This document shows positions 25,915 to 36,556 of a DNA stretch of 64,000 nt, piece by piece. The translations under genes and the position numbers were made by a program. The notes under the pieces are model-generated. The model did no database searches. It had not been told where the DNA came from and saw only the letters and a program-made list of their open reading frames with translations. The stretch spans positions 1,405,276 through 1,469,275 of the forward strand of contig NZ_AQUI01000002.1 in NCBI RefSeq assembly GCF_000371785.1. The letters run 5' to 3'. The stretch comes from Actinopolyspora halophila DSM 43834. Lineage in GTDB: Bacteria > Actinomycetota > Actinomycetes > Mycobacteriales > Pseudonocardiaceae. The first letter of the stretch is position 1, and each line of letters begins with the position of its first letter.

Positions 25915-26667
25915 TCAAAGCAGACCGAAGTTCTGGAAGTGCCGGAACATCTCGTACGCCGAGTGGGTGGTGGCCACTGCCCCGAGTTGGCGAGCCTGGT
26001 CGGCGTGCTGTATCTGTCCGCGATGCGTCCCGAAGATGACCAGGGGAATCTCCACCCCCAGGTCCCGAAGCTCTCGTAGCAGGGTGAGCCCGGCGTCGTT
26101 GCGCCACCGGCCGTTCTCCTTGCGGACCATGTCCGAAACGACCAGGCGGTAGGGTCGCTCGGAAATCTCGGCCACCGCTTCGGCCGTCGTCGCCGTGATC
26201 GTCACCCGGACCCCGTTGCTGCGTAGCTGTTCGACCAACAGTGCATGGCTCTGGGCCCGGTCGGTCACCCACAACACGGCGAAGGGCTCGGGTCCGCTCG
26301 GTGCCTGTACCGGGGGAAATCGTTCGGACTCGACGGGTTCCCCGTCCAGCTCGACCCCCGAGGGGACCGCGACGTTGCCCGCCGGTTCGAGAGGTTGCCC
26401 CGATCCGGTGGGTACGGAGGTGGCGTTCTCCTTTTCGTCGAGCCGCTTGCTCAGGATGCTGAGTTGATGCTGCAGATCCTGGATCATTTCGTTCTGCTGG
26501 TCGTTGAGTTCGTGGAAGGTCAGTCGTTGACCTCCGACCTCGAATTCGAGTTCGCGTCTTTCCGCGGTGCGCAACACCCTGCCGATGGCACGCCGGAAGA
26601 GCAGCAGCAGTAGCAGTGTGATCAGCGGCCACAGCAGTGTGGCGATGGCGGTGATCAACTCTGGCAT
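25915..26667 (-). CDS. Membrane-anchored coiled-coil protein with receiver-like domain
   Basis: A 250-residue protein. One N-terminal membrane helix (ITAIATLLWPLITLLLLLLF) is followed by a basic stretch, a coiled coil (LNDQQNEMIQDLQHQLSILSKRLDEKE), a disordered linker and a C-terminal receiver-like fold from about residue 125. In that fold FAVLWVTD matches strand 1, where two acidic residues are expected but Thr replaces one. LVVSDM keeps the phospho-acceptor-like Asp, and IPLVIFGTH matches the strand-4 region. It may be an atypical receiver that senses or signals at the membrane. No kinase gene is adjacent. The ATG at 26667 has GTGGAG about seven bases upstream. Confidence 0.72.
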   Translation of the reverse strand: MPELITAIATLLWPLITLLLLLLFRRAIGRVLRTAERRELEFEVGGQRLTFHELNDQQNEMIQDLQHQLSILSKRLDEKENATSVPTGSGQPLEPAGNVAVPSGVELDGEPVESERFPPVQAPSGPEPFAVLWVTDRAQSHALLVEQLRSNGVRVTITATTAEAVAEISERPYRLVVSDMVRKENGRWRNDAGLTLLRELRDLGVEIPLVIFGTHRGQIQHADQARQLGAVATTHSAYEMFRHFQNFGLL

Positions 26668-26852
26668 GGGGCGCTCCACGACACGGCGAACGTTGTGTGT
26701 TCACAAGCCTACGTGTCGTGATCGAGCGATTGTATGGGCTCGCCGGGGGATCACTTCAAAAGTGCTCCGGACCCCGCGATTCCGCGGCGAATTCAGCGAG
26801 AGCCGTCCGCGGAGCCTTCTCGCGCGGCTTCACCGGCTATCCGGGTCCGGGG

Positions 26853-26887
26853 ACGCATCCGGCTCCGAGCGCCGGAGCCGGATGCGT
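26853..26887 (-). terminator. Stem-loop downstream of pepN (distal)
   Basis: A perfect 15-base-pair stem: ACGCATCCGGCTCCG at 26853-26867 pairs with its complement at 26873-26887 around the loop AGCGC. There is no T-run, as is common for high-GC terminators. It is the second of two tandem hairpins after pepN. Confidence 0.75.
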
Positions 26888-26893
26888 TCATCG

Positions 26894-26933
26894 CCCGGGC
26901 GTCCGGTGCGGCTCGCCGCACCGGACGCCCGGG
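26894..26933 (-). terminator. Stem-loop downstream of pepN (proximal)
   Basis: A perfect 18-base-pair stem: CCCGGGCGTCCGGTGCGG at 26894-26911 pairs with 26916-26933 around the tetraloop CTCG. It begins 22 bases beyond the pepN stop and almost certainly ends that transcript. Confidence 0.85.
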
Positions 26934-26954
26934 ACTCGGCAACAGGCGTTCGGG

Positions 26955-29531
<2,577 letters not shown>

Positions 29532-29989
29532 GGATCACCTCGTCGATCGTCGGCGGAAAGTTGCGGGGCACTGCACCCCCGTTGTCCAGAGTCAATCATG
29601 CCGGGCCGAAAACACGCAGGAGGTCGGCAGCGGGTCCGCGCGAGGCGGGTGGGGGCGCTCGGAAAAGGTGCCGAGTCGTTTTGGGCACTCGTGGTGGAAC
29701 CTGGCGTGGCTGGTCGGGTAGCCGTCACGGGAGTCGGCGCCTCGACAGCGTTGCAGGTCACCTGGATAGCGGCCCACAGCCACGCACCCTGCCGCCTTGT
29801 AATGCATCCGACTCACGCACCGGAGCCACTCGAGCTGCGTAGGCTGAAGCACCCGAGCGGAACGAGGCCCTTGTCGGAAGTCCTACGGAAACGTTTTCCA
29901 CGGCGGGAACATCGTGGGGCGCGTGGTGGTTGTCCTTGCGGGATTCACGGCTACACCCGCTTGGGTGAGAAGGATGGAGAGGTGCGCCC
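29532..29989. other. Intergenic region between pepN and the DsbA-like gene
   Basis: These 458 bases between divergent genes show no supportable gene. Open frames exist on both strands but lack ribosome binding sites and similarity. Promoters for pepN and for the DsbA-like gene must lie here; none was placed. Confidence 0.4.
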
Positions 29990-30613
29990 ATGAGCACTGC
30001 TGAACAGACGAGTCGCCCCGAGGTCTACTTCTATTTCGATCCGATCTGCCCGTTCGCCTGGGTTTCCTCGCGGTGGATGCTCGAGGTCGATCAGGTCCGG
30101 GACATCGATCTGCGTTTCCGGGTCATGAGTCTGGCCGTACTCAACTCGGGTCGCGATCTCGGAGGGGACTACGAGGACATGATGGCCAAGGCGTGGAAAC
30201 CGGTTCGCGTGGTGATCGCGGCGGCCGAACAGCACGGCAACGAAGTGCTGTCCCCCTTGTACACCGCGATGGGGACGCGTTTCCACAACCAGGAGGACAA
30301 GGACTTCGATCGGGTGATCTCCGAGTCGCTGGCCGAGGTCGGTCTGCCCGCATCGCTGGCCGAGGCCGCGAACAGCGATGAGTACGACGAGCAGCTGCGT
30401 GCCAGTCACCACGCGGGCATGGACCCGGTGGGCGACGAGGTCGGCACCCCGACCATCCACGTGGACGGGGTGGCCTTCTTCGGGCCGATCACCACCCGGA
30501 TCCCGCGCGGCGAGCAGGCGGGCGAGCTTTTCGATGCGGCGCGCTCCCTGGCGAGCTATCCCTACTTCTTCGAGCTCAAGCGGACCAGGACCGAGAACCC
30601 GCAGTTCGACTGA
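29990..30613 (+). CDS. DsbA-family protein, mycothiol-dependent nitroreductase (Rv2466c) type
   Basis: A 207-residue thioredoxin-fold protein with a DsbA-type helical insertion. The N-terminus reads [20 protein letters not shown], so the active site is CPFA: the nucleophilic Cys is present and the second Cys of CxxC is Ala. The cis-proline region is [15 protein letters not shown]. Rv2466c-family proteins use mycothiol to reduce substrates, including nitro-drugs; a single-Cys version would rely on mycothiol to resolve the intermediate. No signal peptide is seen, so it is cytoplasmic. The ATG at 29990 follows GGAGAGG. It precedes the rpiB/nei region as in mycobacteria. Confidence 0.88.
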   Translation: MSTAEQTSRPEVYFYFDPICPFAWVSSRWMLEVDQVRDIDLRFRVMSLAVLNSGRDLGGDYEDMMAKAWKPVRVVIAAAEQHGNEVLSPLYTAMGTRFHNQEDKDFDRVISESLAEVGLPASLAEAANSDEYDEQLRASHHAGMDPVGDEVGTPTIHVDGVAFFGPITTRIPRGEQAGELFDAARSLASYPYFFELKRTRTENPQFD

Positions 30614-30698
30614 ACGGATTCACGACCGTGCGGGACCGCTCCGCGGCGGACCGGTTCCTTCCCGTCGTCGGAGCATCCCCGCGGCCGTGTGCCCGGCC

Positions 30699-31514
30699 TC
30701 ACTCCCGGGGCGCCCGCTCCAGTGCGGTGCGCATGGTCTCCGGTGGGTACGGGCCACGCTCGACCGCTTCTTCCGCCGTGATCCCACCGCGGGAGTAAGC
30801 GGAACACAGCTCGGCGACGGCGCGGAGCTCGTCGTACTGCTCGACGGCCCGTCGCCGGGTCATGGGCTCCCCGTGGCCTGCGACGACCAGCTCGGGACTC
30901 CCGTGCAGCGCTCTGCCCACGGTTTCCGGCCAGTCGAGCGGCAGAGCGTCCCCGAAATCCGGCGCGGCACCGCTCTCGAGCAGGTCCCCCGCGAAAAGCA
31001 CGGAAACGTCCCGCACCGACGCGATCAGGTCGTGGTCCGTGTGCCCCGGGCCGGGGTGGGTCAGCCGCACCGCTCTGTTCCCGAGGTCGAGCTCCACGGG
31101 ATCGGTCACGAGACGGTTCGGTGCCCGCACTTCGGTGCTGGCCAATGCCTCGGCCCTTTCCCGGTCCCCGGAGGCGCGGTAGTGCTCGACCCACTCCGCC
31201 CGTTGGAGCTCGACCGTTCTCTCCAGGTGCGGGGGGAAGTTCACATGGGCCCAGAAAGGTGCCGGTGCGAACGCAGCGGTCCCGAAGCAGTGGTCGAAGT
31301 GCGCGTGCGTGAGAACCAGCTGCCAGGGCAGTGCGGTGACCGCGCGCACCGCCGCGGCCAATTCCTCCCCCTGGGCGCGGTCGCCACGCGCGTCGATCAC
31401 CAGTGCCCACTCGTCTCCGAGCACCAGCCCCACGGTCAGGTCCAGTTCCGCGTAACGACGAATCAGGACCCCGTCCGCGAGTTCCCTCCAGCGGACAACG
31501 TTCTCACCGGTCAC
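30699..31514 (-). CDS. Metallo-beta-lactamase-fold hydrolase
   Basis: A 271-residue MBL-fold protein. The zinc ligands are present: THAHFDH, then GPGHTDHD, FAGDLLE and VAGHGEP. The alpha-beta-beta-alpha core covers about residues 15-200, and a helical C-terminus (RRRAVEQYDELRAVAELCSAY) follows. The substrate is unknown; quorum-lactonase, glyoxalase and general hydrolase roles are all possible. The start is uncertain: GTG 31514 is used, TTG 31529 is also plausible, and the open frame extends much further upstream with no homology. It is convergent with the DsbA-like gene. Confidence 0.82.
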   Translation of the reverse strand: MTGENVVRWRELADGVLIRRYAELDLTVGLVLGDEWALVIDARGDRAQGEELAAAVRAVTALPWQLVLTHAHFDHCFGTAAFAPAPFWAHVNFPPHLERTVELQRAEWVEHYRASGDRERAEALASTEVRAPNRLVTDPVELDLGNRAVRLTHPGPGHTDHDLIASVRDVSVLFAGDLLESGAAPDFGDALPLDWPETVGRALHGSPELVVAGHGEPMTRRRAVEQYDELRAVAELCSAYSRGGITAEEAVERGPYPPETMRTALERAPRE

Positions 31515-31696
31515 GGGGTGGACGTCCAATCCGGTCGTGTCGTTCGGTGCCGGGGTGGTTCCCCGTCCCGGGAGCCGAAGCGGCCCGCCGGCCGATCGTA
31601 CTGACCGACGCCTCCCCGTCGTTGTTGATCGGGGCGTGGTTTTTCTTCCGGCGCGGGCGGCGCCGAAACAGGACGGGGGCGAGTGGAAAGTCCCGA

Positions 31697-32446
31697 TCAG
31701 CGGTGGCTGAACACCCCCGCGCGCAGCCGGGGCGCCGTCGTGCTCGCGTCGGTCCTCGCCGCGAGCTCGACGTCCTCGTCGTAACCCCGGGAAACGAGTT
31801 CGCGTCCCGAATCGCAGTACCGGATCGCCCGTCGGAGATCCGTGGTGCTCCGGTAGCTCCGCGCGGCGGTGCCCGCCTCCACGGAGCAAGGGCCGAGCCC
31901 GTTCGACAGCGCCGAGATGATCGCGCCGGCTCCGAGCAGGTCCTCGACCGCGAACCGGATCGCCTCGTTCCCGCGTCGTTCGCCCGCGGCCACCACTCCC
32001 AGTGGGCCGTTGCGCGCCGCCGCACCCGCGGCAGCGGCCACCGCCCCGGCGTTGCGCAGGCAGCCGGTGAACACCACCGCCCCGAGCTCCGAGGCCTCGG
32101 AGCACAGGTTGGCTCCGTTGGGCGAGGCCAGCCCGACCAGGGTCCCGCCGGGAAGCTGATCCAGAGTGGATGGACTCAACGAGTAGCCTCCCGTGTCCCG
32201 GGATCCGGCGAGCACGGCCCCGGCCGCCTCTGCCGCGTCTCGTGCCCGCTCGTCGTGGTGGGGAAGCGGGAGCACGTGCGCGCCCGCGCCGGTGGCCACG
32301 TCGACCGACGTGGCGAACGAGAGGACGTCGACCACGACCAGTACGGCGCAGTCCGTGCCGAGTGCGCGTAAGCCTTCGATACCCCAGTCGAAGCGCACCG
32401 CGTGACCGGACTGCACGACCGCCGAATCAGTTGGCTCGTGCGACAT
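31697..32446 (-). CDS. 2-phosphosulfolactate phosphatase family protein (ComB-like)
   Basis: A 249-residue protein of the ComB family, named for the enzyme that dephosphorylates 2-phosphosulfolactate in coenzyme M synthesis. Family segments are AVLVVVDVLSFATSVDVA, TLVGLASPNGANLCSEAS, VVFTGCLRNAGAVA and GVVAAGERRGNEAIRFAVED. Actinobacteria do not make coenzyme M, so the true substrate here is unknown. The ATG at 32446 has AGGGGGTG five bases upstream. It is divergent from rpiB, with 56 bases between the starts for both promoters. Confidence 0.85.
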   Translation of the reverse strand: MSHEPTDSAVVQSGHAVRFDWGIEGLRALGTDCAVLVVVDVLSFATSVDVATGAGAHVLPLPHHDERARDAAEAAGAVLAGSRDTGGYSLSPSTLDQLPGGTLVGLASPNGANLCSEASELGAVVFTGCLRNAGAVAAAAGAAARNGPLGVVAAGERRGNEAIRFAVEDLLGAGAIISALSNGLGPCSVEAGTAARSYRSTTDLRRAIRYCDSGRELVSRGYDEDVELAARTDASTTAPRLRAGVFSHR

Positions 32447-32502
32447 GTTCACCCCCTGACCGGGTGGCTAAGGTACGGGAAGCGGTTTGGCACACTACAA
32501 GA

Positions 32503-32973
32503 GTGCGCGTCTATCTTGGTTCCGATCACGCCGGTCTCGATTTGAAAACTCACCTGCACGAGCGGTTGGACCGACTCGGCTACGAGGTGGTCGACGTAGG
32601 CCCCTTCGTCTACGACGCCGAGGACGACTATCCGCCGTTCTGCGTCGAGACGGCCCGTCGGGTGGTCGCCGATGCGGGGAGCCTCGGCCTGGTCATAGGA
32701 GGATCGGGCAACGGCGAGCAGATCGCCGCGAACAAGGTTCCCGGGGCCAGGGCCGCGCTGGTCTGGAACCAGGACACGGCCAAGCTGTCGCGGCAGCACA
32801 ACAACGCCCTGCTCGCGGGGATCGGGGCTCGCATGCACACGACCCCCGAGATCGAGCAGTTCGTGGACGTCTTCCTGACCACGGAGTTCGAAGGTGGCAG
32901 GCACCAGCGCAGGATCGACATGCTGGCCGACTACGAACGTAGCGGCGAGCCCCCGGAACTTCCCCGGACATGA
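32503..32973 (+). CDS. rpiB: Ribose-5-phosphate isomerase B
   Basis: A 156-residue enzyme of the pentose phosphate pathway that interconverts ribose-5-phosphate and ribulose-5-phosphate. Motifs are VYLGSDHAGLDLK at the N-terminus, VIGGSGNGEQIAANKV and NNALLAGIGARMH. The Glu in GNGEQ replaces the Cys base of E. coli RpiB, as in the mycobacterial enzyme. The GTG at 32503 begins the strand directly with no clear Shine-Dalgarno sequence, so a leaderless transcript is possible. It sits before the nei-type gene, as in Rv2465c-Rv2464c. Confidence 0.95.
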   Translation: MRVYLGSDHAGLDLKTHLHERLDRLGYEVVDVGPFVYDAEDDYPPFCVETARRVVADAGSLGLVIGGSGNGEQIAANKVPGARAALVWNQDTAKLSRQHNNALLAGIGARMHTTPEIEQFVDVFLTTEFEGGRHQRRIDMLADYERSGEPPELPRT

Positions 32974-33086
32974 CTCCGTGAGTCCACGGCTCTCGCCGAC
33001 GTCCCCGCCACGCGCGATGGGCGTCGGCTCCGGGGAGCGCGTCTCCTCCGCTCCTTCGATCGTGTGATTGGTGGTGTGCCGTTTCA

Positions 33087-33893
33087 GTGCCGGAAGGACA
33101 CATACTGCACCGGCTCGCTCGGCTCCACCAGCAGCGTTTCGCGGGAAACCCGGTCGGGGTGCACAGTCCCCAGGGACGTTTCGTCGCGGCGGAGGAGCTG
33201 GACGGAGCGACCTTCGAGCACGCCGAGGCACACGGCAAGCACCTCTGGCACTTCTACGGGGTCGACAGGGTGGTTCACGTGCACCTCGGGCTGTACGGCA
33301 AGTTCACCGAGTCCCCGGTGCCGCTCGAGCAGCCGCGCGGGAAGGTCCGGATGCGGCTCGTCGGCCCCACGCACGGCACGGATCTGCGCGGTCCGGCCGC
33401 CTGCGAGATGCTCACGCTCGACGAGGTGGAGAACCTGCGGGCACGACTCGGGCCGGATCCGTTGCGGCAGGACGCCGATCCCGAGCACGCCTGGGAGCGG
33501 ATCACCCGCTCGCGTTCCACGGTCGCGGCCCTGCTGATGGACCAGACCGTGCTGGCGGGAGTGGGCAACGCCTACCGCGCCGAAGTGCTGTTCCGGCACT
33601 CCGTGCCCCCGCGGTTGCCCGGGCGCTCGCTTCCCCGGCGACAGTGGGAGGCCGTCTGGGGTGATCTGGTGCGGCTGATGGCCGCAGGGGCGCGGAACGG
33701 CCGTATCGACACCGTGCGCAGTGAGCACTCACCGGAGGCGACCGGAAGGCAGCCCCGGCGGGACCGGCACGGTGGCGAGGTCTACGTCTACCGCCGTGGC
33801 GGAGCTCCGTGCCTGGTGTGCGGCACACCGGTTTCCACGGCTGAACTGCAGGGACGGCACCTCTACTGGTGTCCGAGCTGTCAGGCGGACTGA
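33087..33893 (+). CDS. Fpg/Nei family DNA glycosylase
   Basis: A 268-residue base-excision repair enzyme that should remove oxidised bases and nick the abasic site. The N-terminus MPEGHILHR provides the catalytic Pro and Glu after removal of the initiator residue. The helix-two-turn-helix is TVLAGVGNAYRAEVLFRH, and the zinc finger is CLVCG plus CPSC near the C-terminus. This arrangement matches Nei2 (Rv2464c) more than Fpg, but substrate range cannot be read from sequence. The GTG start at 33087 gives the required MPEG. It is on the same strand as rpiB, 113 bases downstream. Confidence 0.93.
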   Translation: MPEGHILHRLARLHQQRFAGNPVGVHSPQGRFVAAEELDGATFEHAEAHGKHLWHFYGVDRVVHVHLGLYGKFTESPVPLEQPRGKVRMRLVGPTHGTDLRGPAACEMLTLDEVENLRARLGPDPLRQDADPEHAWERITRSRSTVAALLMDQTVLAGVGNAYRAEVLFRHSVPPRLPGRSLPRRQWEAVWGDLVRLMAAGARNGRIDTVRSEHSPEATGRQPRRDRHGGEVYVYRRGGAPCLVCGTPVSTAELQGRHLYWCPSCQAD

Positions 33894-33925
33894 GCGAACG
33901 GGGGCCCGCTGTGGCTTTCCGACGG

Positions 33926-34663
33926 TCAGAAGCCGCCGAGGTCGAATCCGTCCATGTCGAACCCCTCGCCGTCCGCTCCGGGATCGTCCGCACCGCCGTC
34001 GGCGCCCCCTCCCGCGTCCCCGCCTGCGTCCTGGCCCGCGGCCGCTTCGGCGGGAACCCCGGACATGCCGCTGAACAGTGCCCCCATCAGCAGGAACGAC
34101 CCCATGCCCCAGGCTCCCGCGGCGAGGGCGGGTTTCCACCAGGGTTCGCTGTACCAGCCACGAGGCACGGGACGCCCCGCGACCCGACCTCCCGGATAGT
34201 AGTGCGGAGTGTGCTCGCCGGGTTCGGGTGAGGCGGCCTGCTTGCCGCCGTTGACCTCTACCTCGCGGTACTCGGTGACCGCCCCCGCTTCCCGCTGGCC
34301 GTCGAGGTCCGGAAGTTCCGGGCCTGGATCCATGTCCATGGCGGTCCGCGCGGCGCGCACGTAGTACAGCCCCTCGAGGGCGGTGCGGGTGGTCAGCCTG
34401 CACTGCTCCGGTGTGTCCGCCCGCTCCAACTGGGATCCGGCGGCGTTGTGCCGCTCCGCGGCGTCGGCCAGGGCCTGCTTGGCCGGTTCGGTGCTCCCGA
34501 CGAGATTGAGTACCTGGCCGCCGAGACGTTCGACCCAACGTCGGGCTTCGGCCTTGGCGTCGTCGAACTCGCGCTGCCTGACGGTTGTGCTGTGGTGGTG
34601 CCACCACAGCAGTCCGGCCAGCAGCAGAACGACGATCACGATGAGTGCCGCTGCCGTTCCCAT
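33926..34663 (-). CDS. Membrane-anchored protein, DUF1542-like, unknown function
   Basis: A 245-residue protein. An N-terminal membrane helix (AALIVIVVLLLAGLLWWH) is followed by a helical domain with the recognisable segments WVERLGGQVLNL, KQALADAAERHNAAGSQLE and RTALEGLYYVRAARTAMD. A second hydrophobic stretch (KPALAAGAWGMGSFLLMGALF) lies near residue 200. The tail is almost pure Gly/Ala/Asp and ends in DMDGFDLGGF. Similar actinobacterial proteins carry a DUF1542 label. The ATG at 34663 has GGAGGAAG directly upstream. It is convergent with the glycosylase gene and divergent from the YeeE region. Confidence 0.68.
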   Translation of the reverse strand: MGTAAALIVIVVLLLAGLLWWHHHSTTVRQREFDDAKAEARRWVERLGGQVLNLVGSTEPAKQALADAAERHNAAGSQLERADTPEQCRLTTRTALEGLYYVRAARTAMDMDPGPELPDLDGQREAGAVTEYREVEVNGGKQAASPEPGEHTPHYYPGGRVAGRPVPRGWYSEPWWKPALAAGAWGMGSFLLMGALFSGMSGVPAEAAAGQDAGGDAGGGADGGADDPGADGEGFDMDGFDLGGF

Positions 34664-34798
34664 GACTTCCTCCCCACCGAGACGGGACACGACTCGGTGA
34701 CGTCGACGATACTCGTCGCGCCGAGCCCCTCGGAGTTCGAGCGTTCACTCCCGCGCGGTGAACGGATCCCGCCTGCGGACCCCCGAGGAGGTTCCGTC

Positions 34799-34939
34799 AT
34801 GTGGGACAAGAAGGTGAGCGGGAAGAACGGGAGGCGGCAGCGCGTTCCCCCGGCGATGTGCCGACTTCCGAAGCGACGGCCCGTTTTCCGGACGTGCCTG
34901 TTCGCCCAAGCACTGCAATGCGTGGACAACGGCTTCTGA
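34799..34939 (+). CDS. Candidate small protein or leader peptide upstream of yeeE
   Basis: A 46-residue reading frame beginning MWDKKVSGKNGRRQ, very basic, with Cys at positions 21, 33 and 41. Its ATG has GAGGAGG at ideal distance, one of the better ribosome binding sites in the window. It ends 96 bases before yeeE. An 18-base palindrome lies between them. It may be a leader peptide regulating the sulfur transporter, a small protein, or spurious; no homology is recognised. Confidence 0.4.
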   Translation: MWDKKVSGKNGRRQRVPPAMCRLPKRRPVFRTCLFAQALQCVDNGF

Positions 34940-34947
34940 GCGCCTCC

Positions 34948-34965
34948 CGGGAACCGCGGTTCCCG
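34948..34965. promoter_or_regulatory. Perfect 18-base palindrome upstream of yeeE
   Basis: CGGGAACCGCGGTTCCCG is fully self-complementary. It starts nine bases after the small frame's stop and ends 70 bases before the yeeE start. It fits an operator for a dimeric regulator; a transcript hairpin is also possible. Confidence 0.5.
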
Positions 34966-35035
34966 CTCCCTGACCCGGACCTGTCCGTACGACCACTTTC
35001 AGGAACAAGTTCTCACCCGGATCGGAGAGTCGAAC

Positions 35036-36286
35036 GTGTCCGTTCAAACTCCGGAAGTCGAAGCGACGAAGGCCCCTGAGCCGGAGCGGAGCCTTCCGGC
35101 CGTTCAGAAAACCCCGTTGATAACCGGCGTCGTGCTCGCCGTGGCACTCGGAGCGGCCACGGCTGCCGTGGGCGGCTGGCGGATGTTCGTGCTGTACCTG
35201 CTCGGACTCGCCTTCGGCCTCGTGCTCTTCCACGCGCGGTTCGGCTTCACCTCGGCATGGCGTCAGCTGGTGTCGGTCGGCCAGGGAGGCGGACTGCGCG
35301 CCCACACGCTCATGCTCGCGGTCGCCTGCGTGCTGTTCGCCCCGCTGCTCGCGGGTGGCGTGGGTCTCGGGACCACCCCGGAGGCCTCGGTGTCCCCGCT
35401 CGGGGTCAGCGTGCTCGTCGGCGGATTCCTGTTCGGGGTGGGTATGCAGATCGGGGGGTCCTGCGCCTCGGGAACCCTCTACAACGTCGGGGGCGGGCAG
35501 ACCGCGATCGTGTGCACGCTCCTCGGCTTCGTCGTCGGTTCGGTGCTCGGGGCGTGGCACTTCGCCTTCTGGACCTCCACGCTGCCCAGCGCCCCGTCCG
35601 TGTCCCTGGCCACGAGCACTCCGCTGGGCTACCTCGGTGCCGTGCTGCTTAGCCTGGCCGTGCTCGGCGCCATCGCGCTCGTCACCGTCGTGGTGGAACG
35701 GCGCAAACGGCCACCGCGAGTGTCCCGTCCGGCGTCCGCCACGGGGATGCTCAGGGCGCTGCGTGGCTCGTGGCCCCTCTGGGCCGGCGCCGTCGGTCTC
35801 GCCGTGCTCAACGCGGTCACCCTCGTGGTCAAGGGCAGTCCCTGGGGGATCACCTCGGCGTTCGCCCTCTGGGGCTCGAAGCTCGCCCGGGCGGCGGGGG
35901 TGAACGTGCAGGACTGGCCCTACTGGTCCACCCCGGACAACGCCGCCGCGCTGAACGGGTCCGTGCTCGCCCACGCCACGTCCGTGATGGACCTCGGGAT
36001 CATTCTCGGCGCCCTGCTCGCCGCGGCCGTGGGCGGAGCGTTCGTGCTGCACCGTCGTGTGCCGGGCAAGGTGGTGCTCGGCGCGATCATCGGCGGTGTC
36101 CTGATGGGCTACGGGGCACGGATCGCCTACGGCTGCAACATCGGTGCCTACTTCGCCGGTATCGCCTCGTTCAGCCTGCACGGCTGGTTGTGGGCGATAG
36201 TGGCGATCATCGGCACCTACGTCGGCCTGAAGGCACGGCCGTTGATCGGGCTCACCGTCCCGAAGAAGACGGACTCCTCCTGTTGA
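35036..36286 (+). CDS. YeeE/YedE family thiosulfate/sulfur-compound transporter
   Basis: A 416-residue polytopic membrane protein with about ten hydrophobic segments. The family Cys motifs are both present: MQIGGSCASGTLYNVGGG (about residue 142) and RIAYGCNIGAYFAGI (about 365). In YeeE these cysteines relay thiosulfate through the membrane. The first 25 residues are polar and cytoplasmic, and the protein ends TSSC. The GTG start at 35036 follows CGGAGAG. No TusA-like gene follows, although such a partner is common. A dispersed repeat begins nine bases after the stop. Confidence 0.92.
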   Translation: MSVQTPEVEATKAPEPERSLPAVQKTPLITGVVLAVALGAATAAVGGWRMFVLYLLGLAFGLVLFHARFGFTSAWRQLVSVGQGGGLRAHTLMLAVACVLFAPLLAGGVGLGTTPEASVSPLGVSVLVGGFLFGVGMQIGGSCASGTLYNVGGGQTAIVCTLLGFVVGSVLGAWHFAFWTSTLPSAPSVSLATSTPLGYLGAVLLSLAVLGAIALVTVVVERRKRPPRVSRPASATGMLRALRGSWPLWAGAVGLAVLNAVTLVVKGSPWGITSAFALWGSKLARAAGVNVQDWPYWSTPDNAAALNGSVLAHATSVMDLGIILGALLAAAVGGAFVLHRRVPGKVVLGAIIGGVLMGYGARIAYGCNIGAYFAGIASFSLHGWLWAIVAIIGTYVGLKARPLIGLTVPKKTDSSC

Positions 36287-36294
36287 GAGAGTCC

Positions 36295-36441
36295 GCGGAG
36301 CGGTTTGCGCGGGTGGTCACTTGGCGGAACCTCGCGCGGTCCCGTGAGCGGGTGCCCCGACCTCGGGTAGCGAACACCTACACAACGTCTCCGAGCGCCC
36401 TCGCGAGAGCACCACGGGAGAACCCGCGGCGGTGCCGGCTG
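36295..36441 (+). repeat. Dispersed 3'-end repeat, copy A
   Basis: A block of about 147 bases that recurs at 45157-45300 with roughly four of five positions identical by eye. Shared segments include GGCGGAACCT, GCGGGTGCCCCGAC, TCGGGTAGCG, CTACACAACGTC, CCTCGCGAGA and GGCGGTGCCGG. It begins just after the yeeE stop and reads in the same direction. It contains no open frame of note. Confidence 0.85.
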
Positions 36442-36556
36442 AGCGGGTGGCCACGAGCGACTCCGCGGATCGTCCGAGGACCGGCCCGACCAAGTGCTGT
36501 ACTCGCCCGAACCGTGCGGGTTCCGAGCGGCCGGGGGCGACCGTCCGCCCCGTGGG

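Noticed and set aside
31590-31660. T-tailed hairpin-like sequence between the ComB-like and MBL genes
   Set aside because: It would terminate plus-strand transcription, where no gene ends. The stem is imperfect, so it was not listed as a terminator.
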